Source: Ehretia macrophylla
Lineage: Eukaryota; Streptophyta; Magnoliopsida; Boraginales; Ehretiaceae
Assembly: GCA_037974665.1 (NCBI GenBank)
Contig: CM075777.1
Span: 16,577,001-16,641,000 of the forward strand
Direction: 5' to 3'
Length of the DNA: 64,000 nucleotides
Numbering within the stretch: the first letter of the stretch is position 1; each line of letters opens with the position of its first letter. Position numbers and translations under genes: made by a program. Below are positions 1 through 11,579 of this stretch, piece after piece. Below the pieces are notes generated by a model. It ran no database searches and was not told where the DNA came from. It was given only the letters and a program-made list of their open reading frames with translations.

Positions 1-372
1 GACGAGTCCAGGTTGGCGACAATTATATGGTTACCCAGTTAACAAGCTCGGATTAGGATGATAACTCATTAGCCACGTCCAACTCGATTCTTAACAATTA
101 ATTACTTAAGTTTGAAAGGTCTATTATGTCGGACCAACCCCACTTACTTAAGAAAATTTGTGAAGGGAAAAAGTACACTTGTACGAACTCAAACAAAACG
201 CAAATAAAACCAAAAATATTCATTTCATTAACTTGGAAGGAATACAAATTACAAAGCCCGACTCGGGCGAGATTACAAAAATCATTTTACAAGCAGGAGT
301 AGAGGCAGCAGTGTCGACTTCTTTCCCGACCTGGTCCATGCCCTTCTTGACAAAATCCATCACCTCCTGGGC

Positions 373-2640
373 TTAGGACTTGAGGTCGGCTGGAAGCTCA
401 GGAACCTCCCAAAATTCTGGCAGTGGGGCCTCCAAGATTTCGATGTAATCATTCTTGGAGGTCAGAAAAAAGGTCTTTGCTAGCTCCCGAGCGGTGACCT
501 GGCCTCGAAAATAATATTCCAGCTTAGCGTACATAGCCATGATCTCGCCCTCGTTCTCCACCCAGCTCACTTCTACGTCATTGGACTTGAAGGCTTCCAC
601 TGCCTTCTCTCTATTTGCTCCGAACAGGTCGAGTAGTTCCTGGAACTTCGCCTCGGCCTTGCGGCAGTCAGCCTTGTAGCACTCCACATTCGTGGCCATC
701 GGGATTTATCTAACTCAAGCTTTTTCTCCTTGGCCGCGAGCTCTGCCTTCAGACGCTTGACCTCGTTCGCATCCTCCTTATACCTCTTGAAGGCCTTTAA
801 CCTCTATGCATCGAACTCAGCTCAAGCGTCAGCCTACCGCTGCTCGAGCTTGACACAACGAGTTTGAGCCTTAGAGAGGAGGCCGGGAATAGAGAGAGCG
901 TGGGACTCAGCCTAAACAAGAAGACAGCAAATTCGATTAGCCGAGCTGAAAGGTATAATCGTACACGAGTAAACGAGCTCAAATCACTGTGGTAACAACT
1001 GTCTTTAGGTCGAGTGAGAGCTGCTCTGGCGGGACCCCTGCTAACTTGGGGTCACGGGCCACCTTGGCCGTCTCCATAAGGTCCTTGCTGGGGTCGGGGG
1101 TTACCTCGGCGGCCTTACCTTTCCCTGAGTATTCTGCCCAAGGCCGTTTTCTATTATCAGGTCGGGTAGATGAGTGCTCTTGCATTACTACCCTTGAGCT
1201 CGGCCTCTTGGGCAGGGGAAACTCTGAGGTCCCTTTGGAAGTCACCTCGGTGCTAACCTCCCGAACTTGGCTGCTGGACCACTGCCTGTGCTCTTGAGTA
1301 GCGGTGGGACCAAAGTCAGACCAAGCCGAGCTGTCGCCACTGGCCTCGGTCCCTCTTCTCTTTCTTTGGACGTAAGCAAGCTTTCTAGTATCAGCCATGT
1401 CTGCAAAAAAACAAAGATAAGAGAAGTGAGAAATGACCAATTACTAACTGAAAAGGACAACGGTAGACAAGGAGACGGGGATGTTGGGCATTGATCCTGC
1501 GAACTGACCCTTTTCTGAGCCGGACTCTGCATTCTCTTCGGGCTCGGGAAGTAGATAGAGATGCTTCTTTCTCAGGTCAGGTTCTCTCCCGAATAACTTT
1601 GATTTCCAAATTGTGTCCTACCTGAGGATATTGTCAATGTTAATCAGCATACCCGGCTCGGGTCTCAGTACCCCAACCTCGACGAGTTTTGCTTCGAAAG
1701 CTTGGGGTTGTCGTTCACATTCTTCTTTAAGGAGGGATTCCAATCCATTCTGCACCCCGGGTTCATAGCCGGCTCGACCCAATAGTAGTCATTATGCCAG
1801 CCCTTGTTGGAGGAGTGCCACTTGGTGAATATGGCATTACTGGCTCAAGCCACGAAATAAAACCACCCTGGCTGTTTCAGGTTGGGCTTGCATACAAAGA
1901 ATTGCCTGAACCGACGCAGGGTCGGCTCTACTTCCTTCTCGAGGCAAATAGATAAAACGCCACCACTACGGCCCAACCATTGGGTGACATCTGAGCTGGG
2001 CTAAGCTCAAAGTAGTTCAGAATACCGGCGATGAAGTCAGGAAGTGAAAACCGAATGACATTGAAGGCGAGGTCATAGATAGTGAAGTAATCGGGTAGTG
2101 GATAACAAGCGGATTCGTGCCGACCTGGAACCTTCAGCTTGTGGTGTCGGTCCACTGACCAATTTTTTAGCCTAGCGTTAGCCATTTGGATGATGGAATG
2201 GCACTCACACTTACAACAGGCGAACAGTTGCCCTATCCTCTTTTCCCAAGCCGACGAACCACTGGTTGTAGCTGAGCTCCGAGGTCGGACTGCCCTAACT
2301 GGGACTGCTTCAATCGGATCTGCAGTGGGATCTCTAGCTAAATACTCCTGAGATATCTCGACCCCTTCCAATTGGTTCAGAGGCGACCCATCCTCTCTAT
2401 CTTCCAAATCTCCCAGATCGGCCAAAGGATCCTCCTCAGCCTCCTTCTGTACCTGCCTGACCCCAATAACTTGGAAATCATCATCATTCTCCCTAGGCCC
2501 AGATTGTCGAGCTGATCCTTAAGACACACTAGTGCTGTCATCACTGTGACCTCTATCCAAGGTGGATTCCGATCTTGACGGATTCTCGTCCCCTCCATAG
2601 GATCTCACCTCCATCACTTGGGAATCTTCTGACTCCGACC
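373..2640 (-). mobile_element. Antisense ORF remnant of the Tat-type element (Transposase_28 / 'putative gypsy type' domain)
   Basis: Minus-strand coding remnant inside the element above. The best part, about 1928-2425, contains YPLPDYFTIYDLAFNVIRF followed by a NGWAVVVAFYLFA-type segment, which I recognise as the PF04195 domain of plant gypsy-type elements. Further left (979-1440 and 373-699) are a charged, Ser/Pro-rich linker and a helical C-terminal part ending in a Glu/Pro-rich tail. The function of these antisense proteins is unknown. The remnant is broken and is reported as a fossil only. Confidence 0.65.
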
Positions 2641-3090
2641 TTCCCATCCTGTCTACAAATTAAAAAATATGTATAGGAATATCTAAAGGGAGTCGGGACA
2701 TACCTACCATTCTAATTGTAGAAGATGACCCGATCTAATTGCCTCTGACCTAATTGGCTCCGAGCTAATGAATCCCGATCTGAACACACTGAGAAGATTG
2801 CTTGCCAGGCTAAAAATGTCTGACCACTCTGGTTGCCGACGTGAAAGCTCTCTAAATTATATGATCAAAGTGTGAAATGAATCTCGAACTTCAGGGTCCT
2901 ATTTATAGGCAACCCCAGTAATCGTCTCGGGAATTCCAAACGTCGCATCTCGTCATAATTGTCAGGTGACGTGTCAGCCATCCGAAGAGCATGCAACGCT
3001 GACGTGGCCATTCTCACTTTACCGGGGTTGGGCACCTTCATCTAGGGAACAACTCCCAAATCTAGATCTCACCCTCTCGATCTAGACTTT

Positions 3091-3110
3091 GTGGGGGGAG
3101 GGGAGGGGAT
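3091..3110 (+). other. Polypurine tract of the Tat-type element
   Basis: A run made almost wholly of G with A (GTGGGGGGAGGGGAGGGGAT) lies directly before the LTR start TGACGAGG. This is where plus-strand priming occurs in LTR elements, and it fixes the element's orientation as +, opposite to the coding remnant beside it. Confidence 0.75.
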
Positions 3111-3588
3111 TGACGAGGGTAAACCTAGAGCTGAGGTAAGATACCTGCACCGAGTTGAGGCTGGCCAACCTGAGCCAAGGCCAGCGTATTCAGCTAATGC
3201 CCAACTTGGATGCCGATCTGACCTCACCCCGACCTAGGAAAACCCCGACCTCTGCGCCAGCTATCCTAATGGGACATAAAGTCTTGATGTGACATAAAGC
3301 TGCGCCGCATTAAATGCTGTCAGATCCGAATTTAGTATAAATAGAGCTCCATCCTTTCATTTCTGAGGTAACTGCTTATAAAATGCTCTCAGTTACTTCT
3401 CCAACTCAGACATACTAATCATTTGCACGCCTGAGAAAAAAATTTGGGTCATCACCCTGCCTTTTCCTTCTTTTTTCTTGTGCAGGTCAAGTAGTCAACC
3501 CGAAAATTCAGGTCAAAAAGCCGATCCAAAAATCTAGCTCAGCAGGAGTAGTCATCCAATCTTAACTGTGAGATTTTCAACCTCGACA
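3111..3588 (+). repeat. 3' LTR of the Tat-type element
   Basis: 478 bp bounded by TGACGAGG and CCTCGACA. It carries a TATA box, TATAAATA at 3336-3343, in + orientation, and a C/T-rich stretch downstream. No second LTR is in the window. The shared flank module begins immediately after it. Confidence 0.7.
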
Positions 3589-6500
3589 AGGACCGCATAA
3601 TTGATCTAATATGTAGTCCAATTAGGTTAAATTCTTAAAGATTTCAATATGTGATATATACAAAAATTAACTTGAAACCGAATTCTGTTTGTTTATTTTA
3701 TTTTTCATGGCTGACAGAAGTCAAGGCTATTAGTGGCTGACATCTTTGATGTAATCTTTTCTTTCCACATTCGTGATAGGAGGAGAGAATATTTGAAAGT
3801 GATGCAAAAGCTCGAAGTATACTAGAATATATCTAAGATTTTATCTTCTAGTTTCACTCGGAATTGATTTGAATCATAATACCGATTAACTGATAAAGCT
3901 ATTATAATACAGTTTTACACCACTCATTAATCTGATTTAATAGAGATAAATTAATAGTGATAAACTGATGATGATAAAAGATTAATTTTTCTCCATTAAA
4001 GTGATCATCACTTGTTACTATTAGATTAAATAATTAATAATACAGACCTACTCGAATTCTCTTATAATATTAAAAAAATATGTACACTTAGAAGCGGACT
4101 GTTTATATCTAATTCACACACACATAACTTGTCAATTCTTGACCAACACTTAGATTGGCTTTTTTTTTTTTTATATATCATTTGATATGATCAACTATTC
4201 ATGGACATAATCAATAATTTAATATTAAAGGGTCAAGATTCAAATAAAAAAATTAATGACAAAAAATATTAGAGTAATAATAACTTTTTTTAACAATATT
4301 ATATATATATATATATATATATAAAATTTTAAAAATCCCTTCTAGCTCCGCGCTCCTTACCGGCCTTCAATATATTAATAATTCTTTTTCTTAACCTAAT
4401 TATAGAAATCAGACTATTCTTCGAATCAACAAATAATTTAAAAGTTGGTATTTAAAACAACCGTGAACTCCACACCCCTCAGTCAAGAGGGTGGTTCCAC
4501 GCGTTGAGGTATAGCCCATGGCTCGAGTGTTTTGAAAACCATTCTATTGGTGTTTGTTTGTAATATCCCCATCCCCTGCAGTATTCATCAAGGCTGTTAT
4601 CTATCAAATCAGAAAGGCGTCCCCCCAGATCCTCCTAGCTTGCACCTCCACAATCACATCTTTGATTCACCACTCTGGCATAATATCACTGTTTGGCCTA
4701 CTAATTTCAAGTTTAATCACAAAAAGAAACAGTTATGACATATCAATTCGTAGAACAAATACTAGGCTCAATTGGTACTAAAATGGCGCGACCACGCCAT
4801 GTCTTTTACAAGTAATGATTTTTTTATAACATCATAATATTATAAGTACGATTTAACGGTTACAAATTATTTATATTATTTTTTCATAATTATAATAATT
4901 CCACATCGAGATCTCATTCTCACAAGAGATAATTCTTAAAGGTAAAGGGTTTTCTCTCTTAATAAACTAATATATATATTTTAGCATACGTGATTTTACA
5001 GTACAATCTTCAAATATAAGTTACAGCAAAATCACATACCTGCAGAATCACATAGTAAAACGAGTTGTAATCGTTACCTGATTATTAACAAAGGCCTTAA
5101 TTTCCTTCTTCTATTTAGAATTAACAACTGTTTATAAAAACAATCAATTAAAATTACAATAAAAGAGAAAATCTAGCTATATATTTATAACTTATAAGCA
5201 AAAGTCATAATCCATTCCTATCTTTCAAGTAACATTTCCAACATAAGGACAAATCAATTGACAAAGAAGTGACATTTGCCACAAGGCAAATATACTCCTT
5301 ATTCATAACATTGTAGTCTACAGAAAATTAGGGAGAAAGAGAGGTAAATGGTGTCCACAGAAACACATAGAGAGACTGCAGAGACGTGGAGAAAGCGAGA
5401 GGTTAGCCAGTCTGGAAATATAGGGTTAAAATTCTCATTAAGCATTTTGTTCAGCTTATGTGGGCTTTATTTTTTACTGGATCATAGTTGCGTAATTGGA
5501 CTGTGTTTCATACACGCAATTATTTCAAACAAATCAGATGACAGTTGAGGATGGTCTAACTTGGGTTTGAAAAACCACAAAAGTTTAGTAGGTAGTTCTG
5601 AAATCAAATGAGATAATCAACTCTTTTGACCAACCATAGGAACTATTACGAAATTTATCTAAATTTAAAACGCGGTCGATCCAGAATTTTTTGTTTAGGG
5701 GATAGAAACACACAATTTAGAATTTTTATATTAGACAATTTTTTTTTTCATTAGAGGGTAGATTGATTTTTCAGCCTAACAATATTTTAAAAATATATGT
5801 ATTTTTTGAAATACAACTTCAAAACTCTGTTTTTAAGGTCGATAAAAGTTACAACCGCTTCAGAATCGTGATTACATCCACCCATTTGTGGAATCTAAGT
5901 TTTAATCTTGTAAGACACTTGAAGATTTTGAGGCAAGAATTTGTAGTTACTTGCAAAAGACATCATATCAATACATTAATCTGATATGCAAATCGAGTCG
6001 GAAAATCAATTCGAAATTGTCTTAAAAAAACAGGTAACTGGAGAAATTCTTATCAAGCACTTTATTTTAGAATATTAATTTATTATCTGTAGAGATTGAA
6101 ATCTATAATCAAATCGTAGACGTCAGAATGTAGGATCGAAAACAGAATGAGCACTACCAACATTATATAATGTAATTTTTGAGTTAGTACAACATGTTTG
6201 ACGAAAATAAAAGGGTTAGTACAACATGCATGTGCGATACTTCTCACAATATTACAATTTATGTTTGAGAATGAAACAGCCACCTGGTGGGTTTGCTCCC
6301 CACATGCATGTAGAGGCGGATATATTAGGACGCAAGTGGAGCTGCAGTCTTTATTAATTTTAAAATAAAGTTATTAATAAGTGAGTTAGATTTATATTTT
6401 AAAAAATATGTATATTCTAAAAGTATTTTTAGAATAAAAAATTAATTTAATTCTTACTAAATTTTTTTTCTATATATGAGTATTTAATTATATATTTTTA

Positions 6501-6720
6501 ACACTACTACATAAAAATTTTGGATTCACTACATGAATGAGACCATGAGATGACAACCATTGCATCTAGAATATCTATCGAAGTTGTACATTTTTCGAGA
6601 TCAGGCAGACCACAACCTAGTTTTTGAAAAGATTTTCCGTTTAAGCTTTGGTGTAATTGTATGTAACTCGTTATACATGCGAAAAGTTACTAGTTTGAAT
6701 TTCGTTCGGAAACGATTTGA
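3589..6720 (+). repeat. UGT flank module, copy A
   Basis: Low-copy duplicated sequence. 3594-4130 matches 47.88-48.46 kb (copy C) and 55.88-56.32 kb (copy F). 4100-5640 matches copies B (6.95-8.35 kb) and C. 5640-6020 matches 49.80-50.22 kb. 6032-6715 matches copy D (44.88-45.56 kb). It contains a dead UGT 5' fragment but no intact gene follows before copy B starts near 6.72 kb, so this unit has lost its gene or was cut by an unequal exchange. (TA)n at about 4300-4322. 6283-6720 holds nothing else recognised. Confidence 0.8.
4730..5275 (+). pseudogene. Decayed UGT75 5' fragment (copy A)
   Basis: Two blocks match the start of the intact UGT genes. Block 1 (about 4735-4808) aligns with the leader and second start codon: compare TTGGTACTAAAATGGCGCG here with CTGGTACAGCCATGGCGCA in UGT-1, followed by a CATGTC match. 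Block 2 (about 5222-5272) shows AGTAACATTTCC and GAAGTGACATTTGCCACAAG, matching the GTAACATTTCC and GAAGTGACTTTTGCCACAAG of UGT-1. About 400 bp of AT-rich sequence separates them. Homology to the gene stops right after the codons for VTFAT. The frame is lost and no PSPG box follows. Confidence 0.75.
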
Positions 6721-9457
6721 ATCTTCTCATAGATAATACAGATTTACACCACTCATTAATCTGATTTAATAGTGATAAATTAATGATGATAAAAAATTAA
6801 TAATGATAAACTGATAATGATAAAAAAATTAATTTCTCTCCATTAAAGTAATCATCACTTGTCACTATTAGATTAAATAATTAATGGTACAGACCTCTTT
6901 AAATTCTTTTATAATATTATAATATTGCAAAAATATGTACACTTAGAAGCGTACAGTTTATATCTAATTCACACACAGAGAACTTGTCAATTCATGACCA
7001 ACACTTAGATTGGCTTTTTTTTTTTTTTTATCGTTTGATATGATCAACCACTCATAGGCGAAGCCAATATTTTAATATTGAAGGGTCAAGATTAAAATAA
7101 AAAAAATTGATGACATAAAAAAATAGAAGAATAATAACTTTTTTTTAATGATACTATATATATAAATTTTTAAAAATCCCTTCTAGCTCAGCGCTCCTTA
7201 CCGGCCTACAATATATCAACATTTCTTCTTCCTAACCTAATTACAGAAATCATACTATTCTCTCTTTTTTATTTTTTTGCTCAATTAGCAAAATGACTTT
7301 TCATTTCAACCAAACCAAAATATAAAAAAATATATGTACTCCCCAGTCAAAAAATTACATCAAAATACATCAGACCATTCTCTGAATCAGCCAATAGTCT
7401 AATATTGGTGTTTGTTTATAATATCCTCATCCCCTGCAGCTACTAGTATTCATCAAGGGTGATATCTATCAAATCAGAATAATTGCCCAGATCCTCCTAG
7501 CTTGCACCTCCACAATCACACCTTTACCATCATATTTGATTCACCACTCTGGCATAATATCACTGTTTGGACTACTAATTTCAAGTTTAATCACAAAAAG
7601 AAACAGTTATGACATATTAATTCGTAGGACAGAAATTAGACTCAATTGGTACTACAATGGCGCGACCAAGTCATGTTTTTCAAGAGTAACAATTTTTTCA
7701 TAATATCATAATATTATAAGCGCGATCTAACAGTTACAAATTATTTTTATTATTTTATCGTAATTGTAATAATCCTACATCGAGATTAAGGGTAAAGGGT
7801 TCACTCTCCTAATAGTCTAATATATATGTATGTTTCAATAAAAGTGATTTTACAATACAATCTTCAAATATAAGTTACAGCAGAATCACATACATATTTT
7901 AGTTATGATAAAGCGAAGGCCGTTTATGGGATCAATCAATTAGGATTAGAGGAGCAGAGGGAGTTATAATCCATTCCTGTCTTTCAAGTAACATTTCCAA
8001 ATTAAGGACAAATCAATTCACAAAGAAGTGACATTTGCCACAAGGAAAATATACGATCCTTATTCATAACATTGTAGTTTACAGAAAATTTTGGGTGAAA
8101 GAGAGGTAAATGGTGTCCACAGAAACAGATAGAGAGACTGCAGAGACGTGGAGAAAGCGAGAGGTCAGCTAATCTGGAAATATAGGGTTAAAATTCTCAT
8201 TGAAGCATTTTGTTCAGCTTATGTGGGCTTTAACTTTTACTGGATCATAGTTGCGTAACTGAACTGTGTTTCATACACGCAATTATTTTAAATAAATCAG
8301 ATGACAGTTGAGGATGGTCTAACTTGGGTTTAAAAAACCACAAAAGTTTATTAATCATGATATGCAAATCGAGTTGGAAAATCAATTCGAAATTGTCTTC
8401 TAACTGTTTATTATAGTTTCGGTGGCTGAAATCAGACAAGGGGTTTCTTGCATGAAGACACTATCCAACCTTTAGTTTATATGATAAAATTGGTAGCAAT
8501 ACGAGTAATGATTTATGTTAGCAATTGAAATACGAGTAATGATTTATGTTGCTCTATTGATACTTTATTTTCTTCTATACTGCATGAATCACGCAATGTT
8601 CAATTCTTACTATGTAATAATTGGACGTTTAAGTTATTAAAGATCTAAGAATTATTTGACTAAATTTTTAGACACATAAAAGTATTCTGTGTGAGTTTAG
8701 AAGCTTAAGCGAAACAGGTTCATTGAAAGTGTACTTTTGACATAACAACGCCAATAATTAACGATTTTTCTTCAACAACACTTATGATCAATGTTCTATT
8801 ACGAAAAACTCTACAACTCAATAATAAATTTCACAACTAGGCAAATCATACCCTTATAATATTTGTTTATTGTCATGAATATGCCCTACCATGTGCAACG
8901 GGATTTATTTTAAATTTTACACGTAAACAGTTTTATTTTATTTTTAAATAAGTGACAATAAAATTTGAACCAAAATTATTTAATACTTTAAACTTTAATA
9001 GTATATTAAATTATTACATTATTTTAAAAAATTAAATTATTATAAAAAAAATTATTATATTTATTTATTATTTTTAATAATAATCAAGTCAGAATTTCGT
9101 CAAAGATCTCTTTTCTATCAATTCAAATTTACGCATCTTTGCAACTGAAGCACTGGCTGTATCTGCCTGATGCAGACAGATCATGTCATGCATGACGAAC
9201 ACAAAATTTCGACAAGTGCTGCTACAAAATCGTCACCTCAAACGTCACTCTATCAACCTTGGAAAATTACAGTCTTTAGCACGTTTTAAAATATTTAAAT
9301 TTCGAGCTACATATGTCGAAATGATGAGCTTGAAGTTAGAGAATTTAAATGTATGGATGAAATCGAGATGAAAGAAAGAGAGGGTTGAAGTGTAAATGAA
9401 TCTAAGGTGAAAGAAAAGTGAGTAGTGTTGTAAACTTGATATGAGAGAAAGTAAAGA
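6720..9457 (+). repeat. UGT flank module, copy B (upstream of UGT-1)
   Basis: 6740-8340 repeats copy A and is closest to copy C (48.19-49.79 kb). 8350-9120 matches 50.17-51.01 kb, and 9150-9450 matches 51.29-51.56 kb. The stretch is AT-rich and non-coding apart from the dead UGT fragment at 7.6-8.05 kb. Copy C carries an extra MITE at 51.02-51.29 kb, while copy B carries an inverted-repeat element at 9458-9941, so these insertions post-date the duplication. Confidence 0.8.
7610..8050 (+). pseudogene. Decayed UGT75 5' fragment (copy B)
   Basis: Same structure as copy A. At 7611-7680, TTGGTACTACAATGGCGCG and CATGT match the UGT leader. At about 7985-8045, AGTAACATTTCC and GAAGTGACATTTGCCACAAG match the coding start. 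About 40 bp of the gene are missing inside block 2 and about 300 bp of foreign AT-rich sequence lie between the blocks. Near-copies of TTTCAAGTAACA flank that insert on both sides, like a target duplication. No downstream UGT sequence is attached. Confidence 0.78.
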
Positions 9458-9941
9458 GGAAAATCTCACATTTAGTCTTTATTGTATGTAAAAAATTTTT
9501 AGTTTAGTCCGTATTATTTAAAATGACTCAATTTAGTCTTTATTGTTTCCTTAAAAATTTTAATTTCCTCCCTATTGTTTAAATTTTCTCAATTTCTTCT
9601 TTATTGTTTCCCAAAAAGTTCTAATTTTATCCTTATTATTTTAAAAAGTTCCAAATTCATTCTTATTATTTTTTAAAATTTTTTAATCAAGTCCTTGAAT
9701 AATATGGATGAAATTAAAACTTTAAGAAAATAAAATAGACGTAATTAAAACGTTTTAAAAATAATAGGGATAAAATTAAAACTTTTTAGAAAATAATAAA
9801 GATTAAATTGAGACATTTTAAATAATAAGGATGAAATTAAAACTTTTGGTGAAATAATATGAACTAAATTAAAATATTTTAAATAATATAGATTAAATTG
9901 AGATATGTTATAAACAATAAAAACTAAATGTGAAATTTTCC
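9458..9941. mobile_element. Inverted-repeat element built of 'TTTAGTC'-type tandem units
   Basis: Ends are GGAAAATCTCACATTTAGTC on the left and its near-complement ACTAAATGTGAAATTTTCC on the right. Both arms are made of ~36-bp units of the pattern 'CAATTTAGTC-TTATTGTTT', read in opposite directions, so the element is a long imperfect foldback. It is absent at the matching place upstream of UGT-3 (about 51.58 kb), so it inserted after the UGT-1/UGT-3 duplication. No coding capacity. Related elements: 24600-26018, 34138-34593, 47340-47690 and 55525-55725. Confidence 0.6.
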
Positions 9942-9997
9942 TAAGTTAACGTTTTAAAGACCAACAAGTCAATCTTTTGTCTCATAAAATCCTACTG

Positions 9998-10136
9998 TAT
10001 ATAACCTGTTAGGCCCATCCAGTTGATGCATCCACAATAATCCCTCCAGCTGCATACACGCCATCAAACATACCTTTCCTATATCTGCTCTTTTTCCTAT
10101 AAATTTTCAGTTAAAATACACTAAAAAAAATTGTTG
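9998..10136 (+). promoter_or_regulatory. UGT-1 core promoter and 5' leader
   Basis: TATATAA at 9998-10004, 133 bp before the first ATG. The block AGGCCCATCCAGTTGATGC just downstream is kept in UGT-3 and, with changes, in UGT-2 (AGGCCCATGCAATTAATGC). A C/T-rich leader follows. The transcription start is not visible. Confidence 0.55.
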
Positions 10137-11579
10137 ATGTCTCAATTAGTAGAGGAAAAATTAGTCTCAGCTGGTACAGCCATGGCGCAGACAGCCCATG
10201 TCCTCCTGGTAACATTTCCTGCACAGGGCCACATCAATCCAGCCCTCCAACTTGCTAAGCGGCTCATCTCAATGGGCATAGAAGTGACTTTTGCCACAAG
10301 TGTTTATGCCCATCGTCGCATGTCGAAACCCACAGGCATGCTTAAGGGCTTAAACTTTGCAGCTTTCTCGGATGGATATGATGAAGGCTACAAACTCGGG
10401 GTCACTGATACCATTCATTACATGACAGAGCTGAAGAATCGTGGGATGAAAACGTTAAGAGACATCATTCACAGCATTGCTGACAAAGGCCGCCCCATAA
10501 CGTGCCTGGTTTACACTCTTTTGCTTCCTTGGGCTGCAGATTTGGCTCATGAATTTCACATCCCATCTGCTCTTCTTTGGGTTCAACCAGCTACAGTTTT
10601 GGATATTTATTACTATTACTTCAATGGCTACGAGGATGAAATTACTAAAAATAGCAGTGACCACAAGTGGTCAATTCAGCTACCTGGGCTTCCATCTCTC
10701 TCAGGCCGTGATCTACCCTCCTTTATGCTTCCTTCAGGCTCATATGCACATGGTGCCGTCTTGCCATCATTTAGAGAGCACCTAGATAAACTTGATGCTC
10801 AAGAGAACCCCAAAATACTTGTGAACACATTTGATGCACTTGAGCCTGGGGCTCTGATCAAGTCCATTGAGAAATACAACTTTATTGGTGTTGGACCCTT
10901 GATTCCATCAGCTTTCTTGGATGGAAAAGATCCTACAGATACTTCATCTGGTGGTGACCTTTTCGAAAAATCGAAAGATTACATGGAATGGTTAAACTCA
11001 AAGCCTGAGACATCAGTTGTTTATGTATCATTTGGGAGTATGTTGAATCTACAAAAAAGTCAAATGGAGGAGATCGCGAGAGGGTTGCTAGAGACAGGAA
11101 GGCCATTTTTGTGGGTGATAAGAGCTGAAAAAAATGGAGAAGAGCAGAAGGAAGAAGAGAAATTAAGCTGTCTGGAAGATTTGGAGCAACAAGGCATTAT
11201 AGTGCCATGGTGTTCGCAACTTGAGGTTCTAACACATCCTTCTTTGGGATGTTTTGTCACACATTGTGGATGGAATTCTACATTGGAAAGCTTGGCTTGT
11301 GGTGTACCAGTTGTGGCTTTTCCTCAATGGACAGATCAAGGAACAAATGCTAAGCTGATACAAGATGTGTGGAGGACGGGAATAAGGGTAACAGCAAAGG
11401 AAGATGGTTCAGCTGAGAGTGGTGAGATCAAGAAGTGTATAGAGATGGTTATGGATGGTGGAGAGATAGGGCAAACCATGAGAGGAAATGCTAAGAAATG
11501 GAAAGATTTGGCAAGGGAATCTATGCAGGAAGGTGGTTCTTCATATGAGAATTTGAAATCATTCGTTGAAGAAGTTTGA
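10137..11579 (+). CDS. UGT-1: UDP-glycosyltransferase, UGT75 type
   Basis: Intact, intronless, 480 residues, normal for plant family 1 UGTs (GT-B fold). N-terminal acceptor domain: FPAQGHINP at residues 27-35, with His32 as the likely catalytic base. CLVYTLLLPWAADLA stands where many UGTs have 'YD'; the Thr in place of Asp is, as I recall, usual in UGT75. C-terminal sugar-donor domain: the 44-residue PSPG box spans residues 358-401, from WCSQ to QWTDQ, with HCGWNS inside and a final Gln typical of UDP-glucose users. Two in-frame ATGs exist. ATG1 (10137) has a weak context; ATG2 (10182) sits in GCCATGG and removes a 15-residue leader, giving an N-terminus nearer the family norm. UGT75 relatives make glucose esters or glucosides of auxin, benzoates, ABA, crocetin or anthocyanins; the acceptor here is unknown. 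Probably cytosolic: no signal peptide or membrane segment. Confidence 0.93.
   Translation: MSQLVEEKLVSAGTAMAQTAHVLLVTFPAQGHINPALQLAKRLISMGIEVTFATSVYAHRRMSKPTGMLKGLNFAAFSDGYDEGYKLGVTDTIHYMTELKNRGMKTLRDIIHSIADKGRPITCLVYTLLLPWAADLAHEFHIPSALLWVQPATVLDIYYYYFNGYEDEITKNSSDHKWSIQLPGLPSLSGRDLPSFMLPSGSYAHGAVLPSFREHLDKLDAQENPKILVNTFDALEPGALIKSIEKYNFIGVGPLIPSAFLDGKDPTDTSSGGDLFEKSKDYMEWLNSKPETSVVYVSFGSMLNLQKSQMEEIARGLLETGRPFLWVIRAEKNGEEQKEEEKLSCLEDLEQQGIIVPWCSQLEVLTHPSLGCFVTHCGWNSTLESLACGVPVVAFPQWTDQGTNAKLIQDVWRTGIRVTAKEDGSAESGEIKKCIEMVMDGGEIGQTMRGNAKKWKDLARESMQEGGSSYENLKSFVEEV

Larger units (their letters stand above)
1..3588 (+). mobile_element. Tat-lineage Ty3/gypsy retrotransposon, 3' part (fossil)
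   Basis: The 3' part of an LTR element in + orientation; its 5' part lies left of the window. Parts seen: a GC-richer internal region with an antisense coding remnant, a G-rich polypurine tract, and an LTR running from TGACGAGG to CCTCGACA, which form a near-perfect short terminal inverted repeat. A plus-strand gypsy backbone with an extra antisense ORF just upstream of the 3' LTR is a known arrangement in the Tat/Retand/Ogre lineage. AGGAC follows the LTR and also stands at 47877-47881, where the duplicated flank without the element begins. It is broken. Age cannot be set because only one LTR is in view. Confidence 0.75.

Noticed and set aside
989-2351. Plus-strand open frames in the first 2.4 kb
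   Set aside because: They overlap the minus-strand Transposase_28-type remnant, which explains the coding-like composition.
10131-10136. Upstream TTG TTG codons as start of UGT-1 (and the same before UGT-3)
   Set aside because: Plant nuclear genes start at ATG; the ATG at 10137 (51795 in UGT-3) or the stronger one downstream is the start.
10455-10664. Open frames on the minus strand inside the UGT genes
   Set aside because: Shadows of a conserved + strand gene; they recur at the same places in all three paralogues and show no family motif.
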